DNA from: Artemia franciscana
Taxonomy: Eukaryota > Arthropoda > Branchiopoda > Anostraca > Artemiidae
Assembly (NCBI RefSeq): GCF_032884065.1
Contig: NC_088866.1
Span: forward strand, 53,700,068 to 53,764,067
DNA length: 64,000 bases
Direction of reading: 5' to 3'
In this document: in pieces, positions 21,200 through 32,299 of the stretch
How positions within the stretch are numbered: position 1 is the first letter of the stretch
Layout of the letters: each line of letters begins with the position of its first letter
Translations under genes and position numbers: made by a program
The notes under the pieces: model-generated
Databases searched by the model: none
Told to the model about the DNA's origin: nothing
The model's input: the letters and a program-made list of their open reading frames with translations, nothing else

Positions 21200-21308
21200 C
21201 ATGGGCTGATTGAAACGGAAGCTGAAAAGTTACGCCTCTCAGTGGCATCTGCAATTTCGACGGGTAAAGATGTCGGTGATAGACTTCAAGAATCAATACG
21301 GAAACTTG
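21200..21308 (+). CDS. TRIM23: TRIM23 exon: start of the coiled coil
   Basis: The exon has 36 codons plus one base, with acceptor TTTTCTAG and donor GTAAGC. It encodes HGLIETEAEKLRLSVASAI, then DVGDRLQESIRKL. This aligns with the human stretch after B-box 2 (HSVLEPEANQIRASIL...SRKL). The heptad-like Leu/Ile/Ala spacing fits the TRIM coiled coil that drives antiparallel dimerisation. The exon leaves one base (G) that completes a codon with the AG starting exon 24927. The upstream junction is phase 0, as required by the B-box exon. Confidence 0.9.
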
Positions 21309-21689
21309 GTAAGCTTTTCAACAATTGAGTAAATAGAGATCTCCTTCTGTGCAGTTGAACACACCTATTTTGAAAGACTTCAATTATTAAAAACAAAATA
21401 ATTGCTACCAATATGTGGGTTGTGCAATAACTTTAGTGAAAATGATGTAAATTGCTTTCACAGTAAAAGATCTGGAAGTAAATCATAATTCATATTAAAA
21501 AAAATTAATTATTATTTTGTTAATTTATTATATAATAAGTATTTTAAATAAATTATTTGATCGCTAGTTACTATTAGGTAATGAATTGTTGTTCATATTA
21601 TTCAAGTGTTATTTCATGATAGCATTATATTGTTAATTATTACACTAACGAAATCGGTAATAGAAACTAAATTAACCTTTTAATCTTTG

Positions 21690-22515
21690 TGAATCTTTGC
21701 AACAGACATTTTTCATACCCTTTGCTTTAGCTGTCCAGCTTCAATCAAAATCATGTGTAATTTCACCTGACGTCATAGATACAAAAAAAATTCCTTCAGC
21801 TTTTCCTCAGTTGTTATATTTTTACTGTAATTGTGTTGTTAAATAATCAAGTAACAACCAGAAATGTTCCAATACCTGTATCTTCTGAAATATCTGAATT
21901 ACGGATTGGTATAACCATCTTTTTATGATTGAGTTTCAAGTCGTAGGCTGGCAAATCAGCAATTTTTCTTGAATTAAGAAACTTTTGTGTAAATTCTATT
22001 CCCCCTTCCAATTTATCCTTTACAGGCGCTAAAACAACACATTCTTTATCCCATTGTAATTTCTATAAAATCTATATTCTGCAATAGCCTCATTATCTTG
22101 TTATTTTTTAGTTTTAAGTCAAAGTTTTGTTTCCAATTCAGTGTGTTTATTGCTGTTTTGTTTTATGCCTTTTATATGTTCAGAATCATTTGTTGTCTTG
22201 TATAATTTTGTAGTGTCATACATTCGACATTTATTTATCCCCTATATTATCCCGACATTTATTCCCTATTTATTCTTTACAGACATGCACACGCTAAACT
22301 AACCCATTTCTTCGTTTTATTTTGATTCTGATTTGTCTTGTAACTGTAGATTTCTTTGTGCAGTATTTTTGTTAGCAATTCAGTGTGATTTTTGTTTTTC
22401 CTTTTTCTATGCCTTTTCCTTTGCTGTTTGGAGTCATTTGTCGTCTTTTGTAATTTTGCTTGCGCCATAGATACTAAAAACTACAACTACCCCTGGCGGA
22501 AAATGATGAAATTTC

Positions 22516-22587
<72 letters not shown>

Positions 22588-22940
22588 TTATAGAGGCTAA
22601 AATAACACTTTCTCATTCCAGGGCAAAAATCTGCAATATCAATTAAATTAAGTGATTCTGGTGTGAATCCAATCCCTCCTTCTTGTCTATCCTTCACATA
22701 CTCACACAAGTTAAACTAACACGTTTCTACCTTCCAATGCAATTTTGCTTTGTCTTTTAATTGCAGATTCCTTTGAGTAACATTTTTGTTTGCAATTCAA
22801 TGTGATTTTACTGTTTCTTGTTCCATGCCTTTTTCTTTAGCTGTTAAGCGTAGTTTGTCATCTTGTGTAATTTTATATATTTCAGAGATACTAAAATACC
22901 TACGACCACTCCTGGTGCGAAATGACCTAATTTTTAGTCA
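21690..22940. repeat. Three diverged direct copies of a ~430-bp unit
   Basis: Recurring in order are TGCCTTTT-CTTTGCTGTT, GTCATTTGT-GTCTT-TGTAATTT, ATAGATACTAAAA, CC-TTCTTG-CTATCCTT and TTGTCTT-TAA-TG-AGATT. The copies start near 21715, 22150/22400 and 22820. A TA microsatellite has expanded inside one copy. Confidence 0.55.
22520..22583. repeat. (TA)n microsatellite, about 63 bp
   Basis: Uninterrupted AT dinucleotides, within the repeat unit above. Confidence 0.98.
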
Positions 22941-23244
22941 CTCATTGGAATTTTTTTTCAAGGTTCTAAACAAGTTGTCTCAAACCTGTGACCTATCTAG
23001 ATCGTTTTTTATTCAGGCCAGCAAAGCTCAGGTTCTGGAAATTTCATTTTTGCAGTCGATCGTTCTGAATTAAGAGCGTCAATTTAACTAAAACAGAAAG
23101 AAGTGGAAAGTAATATTGTCACCGTAGTATTCAACCATATAATGCTTAATGTGTGATTTTGAACTATGCCTTGAGGACGACCCAAAAAATAGATTCATAA
23201 TTGCTGAAAATTTCGTCTTTGGAAGAACAGCAACCTGGAAAATC

Positions 23245-23305
23245 AAATATACATATACACATATACACATATACATATACATATATACATATACATACAC
23301 AATCT
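23245..23305. repeat. (ATACAT/ATACAC)n simple repeat
   Basis: Imperfect hexamer repeats of the ATATACATATACAC type. No coding role. Confidence 0.9.
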
Positions 23306-23473
23306 TTACATGAACAATCTTTATCGAATTTAATGTCAATATACAAAACATAATCTGAGAAATTTTGTCAAACAACCCGTACCAGCCAAGGCAACAATAC
23401 TAGTCTGAAGAGCTAAAGTAAAATGCATAAAAAAAAATGTCTTAGGTGATGATGATACTTAATATAATATACT

Positions 23474-23528
23474 ATTGGGGACATGTCTTCAGAAGGTCCC
23501 CAATAACAAGAACCTTCTGAAGACATGT
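23474..23528. repeat. Two overlapping, mutually exclusive hairpins
   Basis: A perfect 17-bp stem pairs 23481-23497 with 23512-23528 (loop 14). A perfect 9-bp stem pairs 23474-23482 (ATTGGGGAC) with 23496-23504 (GTCCCCAAT). They share bases, so only one can form. Confidence 0.9.
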
Positions 23529-24926
23529 GACGACGATTATCATAACCAATCGCAAACGAAAATAAAATACAACATAATATTTGGTGAGAACATGCTTGAC
23601 AACGAGAATCACATCAAATCACAAGTGAAAATGATGGACAACGAAATCTGCGGTTGGAAGAAAAGCGACAGCGAGAATCACGTATACACAAGCTTATCAG
23701 TACCTGGGACTGAGCAAAGCTTGGTCTCCTGGTGCTAATTATTAATATTTACAGTGAAAAGTATCTGAGGTCATTGTGAGGAATTCTATGAGACCTTTGG
23801 GAAAAAAAATATATAAATACGCTTGTAAAAAGTGTAGGGTGTAGGTAATCAGTACCAGAAACATAAACATTAATTGTGAATTAACGCTCTGTGTCCGCTG
23901 AGGTTTCCCAACGCTAATTATCATTCTTGATCATTAACAATGATAAACCATCAAAATTTACTGCACTAGATTCCGTCAATAGAAGGGACAATGAATTCTT
24001 AACATTACTTTTTTGCGGTGTCTTTTATGGTTTCGAATTCGCAAAAGAATATCGCCCCATGAAAGTAACGAAAAAAGGTGAGCATACATATATTTCAACG
24101 ACGAAATAGAATGAAAGAGTTGAAGAAAGTTTTTGAGGAGATGTATCTGAACTAAGGGAAGTAAAGGGGTAAAAAGTAAGGACGTTTCCTAGTGACTTAG
24201 GGTGTATTCAGACTAAAATCGGAGCTAGGGGCCTATGGGAAGATGAATTTAAGGGCTGATGAGAACTAATGTATGATGTTACTTTTAAGTCATTGCGTAG
24301 CCAAAAAGAACAGAAGGCTTAGTAAAAAGATCAGTTATTATCCTCTCGACAACAAGAAAACAAATAGCTGCCAAGAAGCCTATCTACTGTATAGGAAGCA
24401 TTTATGTGAAGTATGCTCGTAATTTTTGTTGGCAGTATTTGACTTCTATATGTGGAATCGGAACATTCACACGTTACTTCGTATTATTTTTTACTATCTT
24501 AATCAAAAGTTTTACTAGCTTCTGTACACTTACGTGGTATGACAATAAAGTTTGCGGGCTAATGCTTTTAAAATCTTTTATTTGGAAAATTCATGCAATT
24601 AAACTTTGCACTCTTCAAAGAACTCCTGCAAAATCTTGGGGGGCCAATGTGATAAGTATGCCAATGACCAAAATCTTGAGGAGAGGGGAATGTGACAAAG
24701 TTGTCAATAATAGACCAAATTGATAAATTTATTATAAAAACTCAGTGGATGTTCCAGAGGGTATAGTCGCTAAGCTTACCCAATATGATTTAAACCCAAC
24801 TAGGGCACTTCAACCTAATCAAGGTAATTTCAGCTCTTCAAAATTAGAATAATAAAAAGAAAGTGCTTTTCCAGAAAGGTGGTTTGAGTGGAGAATACTT
24901 TTCACAATTATCAAAAATATTTTCAG

Positions 24927-25165
24927 AGACAGTTGCTTCCCAATTTGAAGGATCTTCTGCATATTCGCCCCCAGTGCTGACTGAGACTGTGACAATTGGT
25001 AGTGCAGAAGCTGCACGACTTCACATTCAAGCCTACTTCAGAGAGCTGCATGACATGTTGAACATGCAAGAAAATGCTGCCCTCTTGACCGTTGATTCCT
25101 ACATCCGTGAGAAGCTGTGCTTCATTAGACAGAATCACGAAGATTTAAGTGTCGTTGTTTCTCAG
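24927..25165 (+). CDS. TRIM23: TRIM23 exon: central coiled coil
   Basis: The acceptor AATATTTTCAG and donor CAG|GTTTCT give 239 bases. With the carried-over G this makes 80 codons, ending in phase 0. It encodes ETVASQFEGSSAYSPP, then GSAEAARLHIQAYFRELHDM, ENAALLTVDSYIREKL and RQNHEDLSVVVSQ. These align with human TRIM23 (GTAENARSCIRAYFYDLHE, VVDAHVREKL, RQQQEDM; from memory). An upstream in-frame stretch from about 24863 could extend the frame with another AG, but it breaks the phase from exon 21200 and lacks homology. The region is helical and forms part of the ligase dimerisation rod. Confidence 0.92.
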
Positions 25166-25889
25166 GTTTCTAAATTTTTAATATTTTATAGAAGTCTTAT
25201 ATATTTATAGTTTGTATTTATATTTTATATGCTTATTATGTTCCACCCTTCCTGTTTAATCTTTGATGTCCTAATTTTTCCGTTTAGCAGAACAAAATGT
25301 AAAAGTAAAAAGGTTTTAATTTCTAGTGTAAGTACAAATTTTTTTTCAGTATTGATCTTTCAGTATTTAACATATCTAAGATATCCTGTTGTACTTGCAC
25401 ACTTTTTAGGTATATGTCAAAAATAATTCAGAACAGTTCCATACCTTTAAAATTTTCAACTGACGCAGCGAGTTACGATACCTCAAAACCTCTCCTTCAA
25501 AATAGATAATAGCCATATCGTTAGCTGTAACGACATAATCAATATTTCAAGATTCAAGTAGATGAGTCCACCTAAATAGACGAAGTTAGTAAAGCTATAA
25601 AAAAATTATTCTTACTCAGACTTCACTAATATTTGGCTCCTCTATGCCAAAATCCAGTATTTACATTTTTCAAGTTTCTGAGAAAATGTTCTGCAGAAAA
25701 TGTGATTTTTTTTCCTTTTTTTTTCGTAAATAAATGATGATACAAAACTTTATGGATATGTCTTCTAAAGTGTTTTTCTCTGCTGTGCCGCCCGTTTTCT
25801 TTGTGACTTGGATAGTAGGTTTTGTCATTCTAGTAAGTCTACTAGCTTTTGAATGTGAAAAAGCAGTGAATTTTTCTTACCCAAATCGT

Positions 25890-26300
25890 CAGTCATGAAT
25901 CAACCTAAGAATCTTAGTCGCCCCGCTTCGATTCTCCCGGGCTTTCCTAATAGGCACAACTTGAAGTGTTTGGAAATATTTCATTCTCCCGTTTTATATA
26001 CAAGTCCAGTGGACATTGTTCGTCTAGAGTCAACCCAAAAATATTGTTCACCCTCATTGTAATTCCAGTGGGCTTTCCCAGTAGGCCAAGCTCATATAAT
26101 ATGAACAATCTCAGTCACCCTCTTGCCTGCAAGTCCTGTGGACATGGTTGGTCATAAATTTTTAGATAATTTTTTCGTCCCAATCGCCTTCAAATGGCTC
26201 TCAGAACTGATCTGTCTTGGCTTTACTCTAATTAGCCATGGATCTCAAGTCTTTCATCACTTCCACCAAGTTGATAATTCAAAAACTTCTAGATGCGAGC
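25890..26300. repeat. Degenerate minisatellite
   Basis: Repeated CA-GTCCAGTGGACAT / ATTCCAGTGGGCTTTCCCAGTAGGCC-like units of about 50-110 bp occur at 25930, 26005, 26065 and 26125. They are heavily diverged. Non-coding intron. Confidence 0.45.
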
Positions 26301-28650
26301 TCATGTCTCAGAAAGTATAGTGAACATAAAGATTCTGGTTGAGCCTCTGCGATATTGAGAACAGAGGAGGTACATTCTTAATTCAAAATCTATTTTTTGT
26401 TTAGATGTATGCTTGCGCAGAGGACAGCTGTTTCGAGAGTTATGTCGCTTATTACTGATTAGAATCCCTGGCTCCAGCCCAAGGACTCTGATTGAAATGA
26501 GGTCTAAACACCAATCCCTCTTTTATAGAACCCCCATTAAGAACAAATTTTGTCGCGTAAAACGCTGTAACAGTTTTTTTTTTAGACATGCACCGGGATT
26601 ACAGTTCTAAATACCACCCTTTTTCTTATATTTTGTTTAATTCCCTTCAGAACAAGTCAGTGCCGCGTAAAAGATATTGAAGAATTTTTAAGATAAATAT
26701 ACTACGGAATGACAGAACGACGGCTCGTGAGTCATGTGCAGTTCTTTGGTTTTGAAGTTTGCAGTTCCTAGTAATATTTTGGCTAAGCTCTTTGTTACTG
26801 TTAAACAAAAAAGCGAGCAGTTGCTATATTTGACAGCATGTCTTAAGACCCAAATATCTGCGAAAGACGTCTTGACTGTGTCATGCATCTTGCTTCCTGC
26901 AACTTCCTGAATGTCCGTAACGACGAGCCGATTACTAATCTTAAAAAATCACATGATGTTAAACGAGTATCTGATGGGTATTTTTCCCGGGTGCTTTTAC
27001 AATCGAAATCAATTCAGATGTTTGCAAGAGACTGTACGCCTTTTTATGCCTGAAACCTAAAGCCAAGCTAGTGTTTCTCAATATAGAGATTGTACACAAT
27101 CAGTAAATTTTATTAAAAGGTAACGAATTTTATACTTAGCCAGGCAAGTTTACCTTGTTTTGCCTTACGGTGGGGGGATTGGTTAAAAGTTTCGGTGAAT
27201 TTTCTTTTCATTTGTGGGGGTAGGGCAAGTTGACTTGAGTTTCAAGTTTGAGAAATAGAGCGAAACATTTTTTTTCTCCAATCGTCACAAAATAATATAC
27301 ACTTTGGTCTTTTTTCCTTTTGATGCGGCCTGTCGTCGGACAAGCATTTTGGGTAGTATTACAATAGTTTTTTGGCTCAAATATTTATACCAAATTTTAC
27401 AATATTTCTTGTGACGGAGCATCTGTAGCTTTTATAGGCTCTTACAGAGCAGTGAGCCCGTCTATAGTAATAATGGGTTCTTGTCCTAAGTATGTTTGGC
27501 CAAACACTTCTTATATGCAATCTAAGACATTATTTAGGACAAGGGTGATAAATCACGACCCGCTGTGTTTGGCCCACCGGTGCATATTTTATGGCCCACA
27601 GGGAAATATCCGTTGCAAACTGAGTTTTTATGTCATATAAGGATACACATAAGTTATGCGTATCTGTTTTGTTTTTTTTCGGTTGTATTATGTTTTTAGG
27701 TATATTTCTTATGAGTTTTTCGTGGCTTATCTTTGTAGCTGTGTTTTGCTCTACCAGAAGTAAAAAAAATTGGAAGTACTTGGGTTTAGTTTTATAGTGA
27801 GAATTTTGCGATAGCTATAATCTTAAAGACACTTGAGGTAGAAGATAAATTAACCAAGTATAACCTTGAAAAAGAATTGAATTTGAATATGACATTGAAT
27901 AGTAACATAAATGATCATAAGCTTTTATATAACTTACAGTTAAACTTCGTAGAAGCTGGTTAATTGAGTGTCGCTAAAAACAAAAGGAAAAGAAAACCTG
28001 AAAGCCCGTGTGTTCAATGTTGGAGGTAATCCATGTTTTGGGGTAATTTTCTATTCAACATATTTTCATTACATCCGCCCCCGTTAGCAATAAAGTTCTC
28101 AATGTGGCACTCCGAACAGAAGATGGTCAAAACTGTGTTGGAGCGTTCAGTGAGAAGCAAGGAAATCAAAAGATCGTGACAAGGAGGGAAATTTCAACCC
28201 TTTGAGGCAAATTTAATAAAATTAGGCAAACAAGTCTGTTCTGATTAGGTTAGACCAGTCAAGGTTAAGTTAGTTTGTCAAAGCGACAGAATGCTCGGGC
28301 TTAGTCAATATATCAGTTTAGTGGTATTAGGATTGAAGAACTATTAATATAAACTCCAGAAATATAATTCCTTTCAGCCATGAAGCATATAAATTAGTAT
28401 TTAAAATCGACGACTTCTGTTACGATTAGCATAAAGGAAGAGCAACATGTCGAAATTCACGGGCCCCAATATTCTTGCTGATCTCTAGTTCAGACCCTTG
28501 TCTGACAAGCAAGATTCTCGGTCTGCTAACCCTCCGCCTCTTTGGTGGTTAATGCGGTTCAACTGTGCTTATAGATTCATTTCAAAGTTTGTAGAATAAA
28601 TATATTTATTGGTATGAATTTTTTTTTGAGTCATTAAAAGCTGAGAAGGT
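26300..28650 (+). other. TRIM23 intron, nothing gene-like; weak tRNA-like relic
   Basis: Mostly plain intron. 28480-28560, read in reverse, has TTAGCAGACCGAG and GGGTCTGAACT, vaguely like A and B boxes of a tRNA-derived SINE. I would not call a tRNA. Confidence 0.4.
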
Positions 28651-28870
28651 TTGTGTTCACTATCCAAGTTTTGGAATGCTATTATCCGTTCGTCCTCGGT
28701 TTGGGTGGGAGGATGTAGTAAAAAAAGCTTGAAGGGAAATGTGAACTTTCTGGGATGGTTTAAAGATGGATGCTTTGAACTGATTGGGACGGAGCAAGAG
28801 CGTGCGTAGCTGCGTTGGCCTCAGGTGGCTGCGGTGAGTTTTTAATAACAGCAATAGTAGTAGTCCTATG
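28650..28870 (-). repeat. Dispersed repeat copy (family with 43390-43640 and 58650-58870)
   Basis: In reverse orientation it carries CAGCCACCTGAGGCC, CAGCTACGCACGCTC, CC-TCCCAA and TTCACATTTCCCTT. The same markers appear in order at 43415-43610 and, more diverged, at 58675-58800. Length is about 220-450 bp; no coding capacity. Confidence 0.65.
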
Positions 28871-29202
28871 GTTTGAATGTTATAACAGAAGAGGAGAATT
28901 TTGATATCATTCTATAGCTGAGATCTAGTTTTATCTATCTAGTAAAATTATATATTTTATTTTTATTTTCTTACTTATTTCAAAACGTGTCGCACAAGAA
29001 GACGGAGCAATACTAAAAAGAGTAACAAAAGAAAAACAAATTAAACGCTTCAAAATATCTCTCAACCTCATCAGATTATTGTGTCAGAACCGATGTTCAA
29101 AGAAAGTTTAGTTTCGATTGAAAGGAATTATATACATATAATTCCTTTATATTCAAATATTGAAAGGAAAATCGAATTATATTCGATTGAAAGGAATTAT
29201 AT

Positions 29203-29204
<2 letters not shown>

Positions 29205-29271
<67 letters not shown>

Positions 29272-29282
29272 TGTGTGTGTGT
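29205..29282. repeat. (TA)n followed by (GT)6 microsatellite
   Basis: TA dinucleotides at 29205-29269, then GT at 29271-29282. Just upstream, GATTGAAAGGAATTATA occurs twice (29118 and 29186) around an inverted copy. Confidence 0.95.
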
Positions 29283-29302
29283 TACCGTGAATTGTCGCAA
29301 AT

Positions 29303-29630
29303 TAGTGAATGTTGACATTCACCGGTGAATGTCTGAAATACCTTTTTTTTTTCTCCTTGGATTTAATCAGCATTGCCAGTCAAGGTTTGATGATGACAGG
29401 TTAGGCTAGAATGGATTAGTTGGGACTAAGTTTTTAACCCATTTCTGATATTTAGAACCAAATTTAACCTGACCTAACTAACATAATCTAACCTAAGTTT
29501 AACTTTTACTACCATTGCTTTGATGAGACTGAAAAAGTTGACTCGCAAAGCTAATTGAATCCAAGCAGAGAAAAGGGAATTCGAAATTTCACTGGTGAAT
29601 GTCGACATTAACCAGGTTTCAGACATTCAA
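29303..29630. mobile_element. Palindromic MITE-like element, about 330 bp
   Basis: The ends are inverted: left ATGTTGACATTCACCGGTGAATGTCTGAAA-ACC pairs with right CACTGGTGAATGTCGACATTAACCAGGTTTCAGACATTC. Inside, GGTTAGGCTAGAATGGATTAG (29400) and CTAACATAATCTAACCTAAG (29478) are also inverted. Non-coding, with no clear target-site duplication seen by eye. Confidence 0.5.
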
Positions 29631-30059
29631 GGCAACATATACATATATAAGCGTAGAAACTTGCTTTTTCACCTTTATAGTTAGTAATGTCAAATTTACT
29701 TACAAGATAAGATATGTGGGAAAGCGTTGAAAATATTTCGCAAAACGAAAGAAAACTGAACAAAGTTTCGACTTGTCTGAATTTATAAATAGTTCCCAAT
29801 AGAATGCAATGAACAGGTCTTGCGGTGAATCAATGGAGTTGAAAAGTGTCGAGAGAAGACGACGGTTGAAGTTATTCATGACAAAAGGTACGTACGATAG
29901 CTCGACTCGAAGCTCTTTGCCAACTCTTATATTATAGTTCTTCCGTCCTAACGACACTAAGCTTTATTGATGAACCAATTAGGAGTTCAGTATAAGTAAT
30001 ATGATCTTCTGGGTTTATCTTGCTGTTCCCGATAGGAATCCCATTGCTGGCACTAACCT

Positions 30060-30165
30060 AAAAAAGGAAATTCAAGCTTTTTGGCATCGAACTCGGGACC
30101 GAGCCTGGAATGCTCTGACTGTAGCGATGTAAAAACCTCGCTAATGCACTGGATAGTACGATTCA
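30060..30165 (-). repeat. Possible tRNA-derived SINE relic
   Basis: Read in reverse, it contains TTAGCGAGG (A-box-like) and, about 45 bases on, GGTCCCGAGTTCGATGCC (B-box-like). The spacing resembles a tRNA head, but stems do not close well. No poly(A) or repeat tail identified. Confidence 0.35.
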
Positions 30166-30169
30166 AATC

Positions 30170-31043
30170 CAGAATATTGTCTGCATAGCAGACTTAAAAC
30201 CGATAATGGTGATAGGTGACGGAGCAGCTGACTGCTTATCAAGAACGTGGTCAGCTGTGCTGTTTTTTAGGTTGAAAGTCAGAAACATGAGAAAACAGAA
30301 AAATTTCCCTATTTTTAATTAAATATAAGTCATTCTCCAAGAAAAATCAACATCGTAATTTTAGCTCTGTGAATGGATAGATGCGAAACTAATAAAAATC
30401 AAGGATTTAAGTTGCATGCCCTTTTGGTGCAAGTTATTGCAATAGGCTTGATGGAAAGTCGTACATTTCACATGGAACATAAATCTTCATTGATGAATCT
30501 ACCAGATTTCAATTCTTTGTAAATGATCAAAAGTAATATCAATGTGTTGGTTATACATATCATGGATTAGGCTCCCACATTAATAAATTTTATGCAGTGA
30601 CTCTTAACCCAAGTTTTTATGAAGTTGTTGCAAAACAATAACTTTGGGGTTGTAGGACACATATACTTGGAGGTCTGTGTCTGATGTACTTGATTGCAAT
30701 AAATGAGTGACAGCTCATACTACAATGCAACATTTGGCAACCTTGTTTAATATCTGCCAAGAACTAGTGGAATTTTTGTCTCCTCTTTTTCAGTGCGTTG
30801 GTCTTGAGCTTATTGGTTGAGACATGCTGAGACTGTTCATTGTGCACCTTGTGCCATGAGGATAATGGTTAATAAGGGAGGGTAAATTCCCATGAGGAAA
30901 TTAAAAGACTGCAAAGTTGAACAGTAGTGACTGCAACAGGCTAAAGTTCCGCCATTATTAAATCGAGTCGTGTAAAATCATTGTGCTTTGTTCTTTAGTG
31001 TTATTGTCCAATGTGCTTTAATGAATTTATATATATTTTTTAG
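30170..31043 (+). other. TRIM23 intron end, nothing else seen
   Basis: AT-rich, without coding signal. It ends in the acceptor TATATATTTTTTAG for the ARF-domain exon. Confidence 0.6.
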
Positions 31044-31463
31044 ATATCTGAAATATGTCAAGAGCTTGAAAAAACTCTTCAAGCAGATGAAATACAGCTA
31101 GCAGTGTCATCATCAGCAATTGCAACTGCCATTGCAGCTATTGACGATCGGCAAAGCGAATTTTCTGAACGCCGTCTTGAACAACTCCAACCAGACGCCT
31201 CAATACCTATAACATTTACAAAGAACAATCGAGTTCAAATTGGTCCAAAAGTTGAAGCTCGAGTTATCACACTTGGTCTAGATGGGGCTGGGAAAACGAG
31301 TATATTGTTTAAGCTGAAACAAGATGAGTTTCTATCCACAATTCCAACTATTGGATTTAACGTCGAGACGATTGAGTATCCTTCGCTGAAACTGACACTT
31401 TGGGATGTTGGAGGAGGGGCTAAGCTAAGGCCACTTTGGAAGCATTATTATCTTCATACCCAA
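31044..31463 (+). CDS. TRIM23: TRIM23 exon: end of coiled coil plus ARF domain G1-G3
   Basis: This exon has 140 codons in phase 0 at both ends, acceptor TTTTTTAG and donor GTTAGT. The first ~50 residues finish the coiled coil (ISEICQELEKTLQADE). The linker DASIPITFTKNNRVQIGPK is almost identical to human TRIM23. The ARF GTPase begins VITLGLDGAGKTS: P-loop G1 at exon residues 78-85 (31275-31298). Switch I is PTIGFNVETIEY with the conserved Thr. G3 is WDVGG, followed by GAKLRPLWKHYY. The residue after DVGG, Gln in true ARFs, is Gly here. The domain binds GTP and controls the E3 function and membrane targeting of the protein. Confidence 0.97.
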
Positions 31464-31724
31464 GTTAGTATTTTTCTAATTTTTTTATGACAGTGGTGGT
31501 GCTAGTAAGGGGTGTCCGGAAACCCATATAGCTTTTCATTGAAAAAAGGGTCGCTGAAAATGCTCAAATTAATCAGATTTGTTCTTGACCAAAAGCGCAT
31601 ACTTATCCCTTCAAGTCACTTACTTTTCTGATCAACGCTATTGAAACACCATTGATTGTTTTCGAATTTATTTACCATCGCCAAGAAACTTGAAATGAAA
31701 AAATAGAAATAATTAATCGGTTAG

Positions 31725-32266
31725 ACTTGTCCAAAAAATAAATCTAAAAAAGAAAGTACAGAACAGTTGGATAATTTTTTTCATGGGATAATATTTGCAG
31801 ATTTTATTCTATATACAGCTCTTACTGTGCTGCTCTTCGATGATCCCATGATTGAAGGACAAAAATAAGGTGTTACACTTCTTATAGATAGTATATAGAT
31901 ATAGACATCCCCCCCCCCGTCCGAAAAAATGTTGGAAAGAGCCAATGTTTCAGGAGGGCAGATTAGCTAAGTCAGTGTTTCATCTACTCATGAGTAAATT
32001 CAGTTTTCAGGAAGCTGATATTACCCCAGGTTGTTTGAGCTTTTGTTACTGCTCGTGAAATTGTCTATTTTGTTGAATTCATGTATTGGTTTCAATTTTT
32101 ATATACGATCACCCCGCATTCCGCATGTTTTTTTTTCACATTTTTGGCTCTTATATAAAACTTCTGATAGATTATCTGATTCAGACTTGTCCAAAAAATA
32201 AATCTAAAAAAGAAAGTACAGAACAGTTGTATAATTTTTTTCATGGGATAATATTTACAGATTTTA
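31725..32266. repeat. Near-identical 82-bp direct repeat in the intron
   Basis: CTTGTCCAAAAAATAAATCT through TTTCATGGGATAATATTT is present at about 31727-31803 and again at about 32187-32263, with only two or three differences. The ~380 bp between them is non-repeated and has a C run at 31911-31919. Confidence 0.9.
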
Positions 32267-32299
32267 AAGAAAGACAATGGTAGATTATCTGATTTGTGT

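Noticed and set aside
22392-22709. Frames on both strands crossing the TA microsatellite
   Set aside because: The reading frames are created by the dinucleotide repeat (Tyr-Ile runs).
23461-23530. microRNA precursor at the 17-bp hairpin
   Set aside because: The stem is perfect but too short for a typical animal pre-miRNA, and no further pairing extends it.
24406-24723. 105-codon frame inside a TRIM23 intron
   Set aside because: No recognisable domain; AT-biased composition; not consistent with TRIM23 phases.
24863-24926. Upstream in-frame extension of the TRIM23 coiled-coil exon
   Set aside because: Using the earlier AG (TTTTCCAG) does not fit the one-base overhang from exon 21200, and the residues show no TRIM23 similarity.
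29081-29318. Frames across the second TA microsatellite
   Set aside because: Same reason: a product of the simple repeat.
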